NCBI GenBank assembly: GCA_023415305.1
Contig: JAEZKZ010000006.1
Span: 1-51,188 of the forward strand
From: Bacillota bacterium
Lineage (GTDB): Bacteria > Bacillota > Clostridia > Acetivibrionales > DSM-1351
DNA: 51,188 nt
Reading direction: 5' to 3'
The position numbers and the translations under genes are program-made. Position 1 is the first letter of the stretch. Every line of letters starts with the position of its first letter. Positions 49,598-51,188 of the stretch are shown here, one piece after another. The notes under the pieces were generated by a model that did not search any database, was not told the DNA's origin, and worked only from the letters and a program-made list of their open reading frames with translations.

Positions 49598-50878
49598 GTG
49601 AATAAAATGTACACCCGAGTTGCACCGGAAAAGAAACCCGATCCATATAGCGGAGGCAAAATCACAAGTACACAGAAAAAAACCTCTGACAAGGAACATG
49701 ACAAGAAACAGCAAACAAAAAAACTTCGTGTCAGGTCATACGATTACAGAATGATTATGAAGTTAATTCTTGCAAACCCGGATTTAATTTTACCGGACGA
49801 GATTTTGTTGCTTCAGAGATCCGTTGGTTATAATTATGCAATGTATTTTATTAAGAAGGCAAAGCATCAAAAACAGCTTGAGAAGCTGGGGGCGACTAAA
49901 GAAAGTCCAAGAGCATTACCCGTTCAGACACAGATAAAGAAACAGGAGACAAATCAGGAAAAGACCTCAACATCCAAGTCACGCTTACCTCAAGTGTTAA
50001 GGAACATGCTTGAAAAGTTGTCGGGGGTAAGCTTATCTGATGTTAAGGTTCATAAGAATTCTGATAAACCTGAGCAGGTAGGCGCTCTTGCATATACACA
50101 GGGGAATGAAATACACATAGCTCCGGGACAGGAAGAGCATCTTCCCCATGAGGGCTGGCATGCAGTTCAACAGAAGCAGGGCAGGGTACAACCTACATTG
50201 CAGATGAAATCCGGAGAAGCAGTAAATGATGACGAACACCTTGAAAAAGAGGCAGATGTTATCGGAGCCAGAGCGGCTAATGCAGCAAATGCAGTAACTA
50301 CAGTAAAATCAGTCAACCCCGTCAACCCCGTCGAAGATAAAACCGCTAATGATATCAAATCTGACGATGGAACAGCTTCTACTTCACCAATAACACGAGT
50401 GATACAAAAAGTAGCATCCAAATTACAAATAAAACCTGTAATTCAGAGAATTTCTCAAGAAGAAGCTACGAAGCTTAACGAACAAAAAACAACTAAAAAG
50501 GCATCGATCCAAAACGATGAGATAACAACAGCTAAATTTGGTGAAACCAGTGACAATGTTAAAAAAATACAGCAAGCACTAATACAATTAAACTACTGGA
50601 CAGGAAAAAGCGGAGATAAAGCTTCAGGCTATTTTGGAGAGGTAACAAAACAATCCTTAATGTACTTTCAGACAGGCTATATGAAGTTGAACCCGAAGTC
50701 CTTATATGACAAAAATGGTAGCTATGTAGGGTGTGGGCTCTCAACCGCAAGGAGTCTTAACAGTGTTTACAAATTATTAAACAGTTCAAATGTACCAGAA
50801 GCAGCAAAAAAGGGTATAACGAGGCAATTAATGGCTATGTTATCATATGAACATCCATGTTCTACTTTACAAGGTTAG
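49598..50878 (+). CDS. DUF4157 (HExxH) protein with peptidoglycan-binding domain
   Basis: This protein of about 426 residues opens with a charged region (residues 1-120). A DUF4157 domain follows at about 130-225: LPQVLRNMLEKLSGVSLSDV, QGNEIHIAPG, LPHEGWHAVQQKQGRVQPT and HLEKEADVIGARA, with HEGWH near residue 185. A Thr/Val linker and a PG_binding_1 module (TSDNVKKIQQALIQLNYWTG...YFGEVTKQSLMYFQ) complete it. There is no signal peptide. DUF4157 proteins are enriched in extracellular contractile injection loci as effectors or tethers. The start is uncertain: GTG at 49586, GTG at 49598 or ATG at 49607; I prefer 49598 by SD spacing. Confidence 0.85.
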   Translation: MNKMYTRVAPEKKPDPYSGGKITSTQKKTSDKEHDKKQQTKKLRVRSYDYRMIMKLILANPDLILPDEILLLQRSVGYNYAMYFIKKAKHQKQLEKLGATKESPRALPVQTQIKKQETNQEKTSTSKSRLPQVLRNMLEKLSGVSLSDVKVHKNSDKPEQVGALAYTQGNEIHIAPGQEEHLPHEGWHAVQQKQGRVQPTLQMKSGEAVNDDEHLEKEADVIGARAANAANAVTTVKSVNPVNPVEDKTANDIKSDDGTASTSPITRVIQKVASKLQIKPVIQRISQEEATKLNEQKTTKKASIQNDEITTAKFGETSDNVKKIQQALIQLNYWTGKSGDKASGYFGEVTKQSLMYFQTGYMKLNPKSLYDKNGSYVGCGLSTARSLNSVYKLLNSSNVPEAAKKGITRQLMAMLSYEHPCSTLQG

Positions 50879-50949
50879 ATTAGCTATCTCTTGCCTCGTT
50901 GAAACGCGTTTAGGGTAAAAAAATTTTTCTACAGTCAAAAAATTTTTTA

Positions 50950-51188
50950 TTGAATCTACGCGTTATAATGGGTGTAGGTAAAACAAGAGATGGAAATTCT
51001 GCATATAGTTGGGATATACAGCCCGATGTGTATAATGCATATGTAAAAGAAGCACAGGAAAGGCTGATAACACTTGGCTACAAGCTTCCGAAATATGGAG
51101 CTGACGGCAAGTGGAGTGGCAGCGGGGAAACCTACAATGCTATTCTGAGTTTCCAAACCTATTGTAAGAATACATATGCCGGAATTCA
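50950..51188 (+). CDS. Peptidoglycan-binding domain ORF, 3' partial
   Basis: An open frame leaves the window at the right edge, reading MNLRVIMGVGKTRDGNSAYS then a PG-binding-like module (VYNAYVKEAQERLITLGYKL...WSGSGETYNAILSFQTY). It may start at TTG (50950) or ATG (50968); neither has a good SD, so it could be a decayed continuation of the DUF4157 gene. It is cut by the window end, and only the first 75-80 residues are visible. Confidence 0.55.
   Translation, partial: MNLRVIMGVGKTRDGNSAYSWDIQPDVYNAYVKEAQERLITLGYKLPKYGADGKWSGSGETYNAILSFQTYCKNTYAGI

Overview
The window comes from a low-GC, anaerobic, endospore-forming Firmicute of class Clostridia. A Ruminiclostridium-like cellulolytic clostridium is my best guess from overall gene style. 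The evidence is a small acid-soluble spore protein, a desulfoferrodoxin, frequent TTG/GTG starts with strong Shine-Dalgarno (SD) sequences, and PBSX-type tail genes.

Layout. (a) 1-316: tail of a 23S rRNA gene and a complete 5S rRNA. (b) 0.6-10.1 kb: housekeeping genes, namely a GNAT acetyltransferase, the de novo NAD operon nadA-nadB-nadC, a spore protein, a YegS/DgkB-like lipid kinase, deoC, desulfoferrodoxin, sfsA and a YjbQ protein. Two intergenic gaps (about 5.0 and 10.4 kb) hold dense clusters of DnaA boxes. (c) 10.6-16.8 kb: a maltodextrin-type uptake locus with a divergent LacI regulator, binding lipoprotein, two permeases and a GH13 enzyme; two near-identical 18-bp LacI operators lie in the divergent region. 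(d) 16.9-19.9 kb: small hypothetical genes and gene fragments. (e) 19.66-37.43 kb: an island bounded by a direct repeat of the 3' half of tRNA-Arg(CCT). It encodes an ImmR/ImmA-type switch, a sigma-like late regulator and a complete contractile tail and lysis set. It has no terminase, portal, capsid or integrase gene, so I read it as an R-type tailocin (PBSX/diffocin-like) derived from a prophage. (f) 37.6-49.3 kb: methyltransferase, secreted copper-amine-oxidase-N protein, a YdjG/YdjI-like membrane-stress pair, PepF, an M29 aminopeptidase and a large SNF2 helicase. (g) 49.6 kb to the end: a DUF4157 (HExxH) plus peptidoglycan-binding protein, a family often linked to extracellular contractile injection systems, followed by the start of another peptidoglycan-binding ORF.

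How the island seems to work. The repressor and its metalloprotease partner are read from a leftward promoter that faces a rightward promoter; both carry the same 14-bp operator between -35 and -10. Derepression would yield the late regulator, whose likely target is a duplicated segment holding ATTAGCAC direct repeats, and then tail, baseplate, fibre and lysis proteins. A two-repeat lipoprotein gene with its own promoter and terminator sits just after the tape measure gene, as expected of a moron and perhaps a self-immunity factor.

The least familiar item is a roughly 220-bp repeat found before nadC (3.84-4.09 kb) and before the tail sheath gene (22.64-22.87 kb), with a diverged relative before deoC. 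It carries an SD with a tiny ORF, a long hairpin with a compensatory base pair, an anti-SD able to pair with either the upstream or the downstream SD, and a final small hairpin just before the gene's SD.
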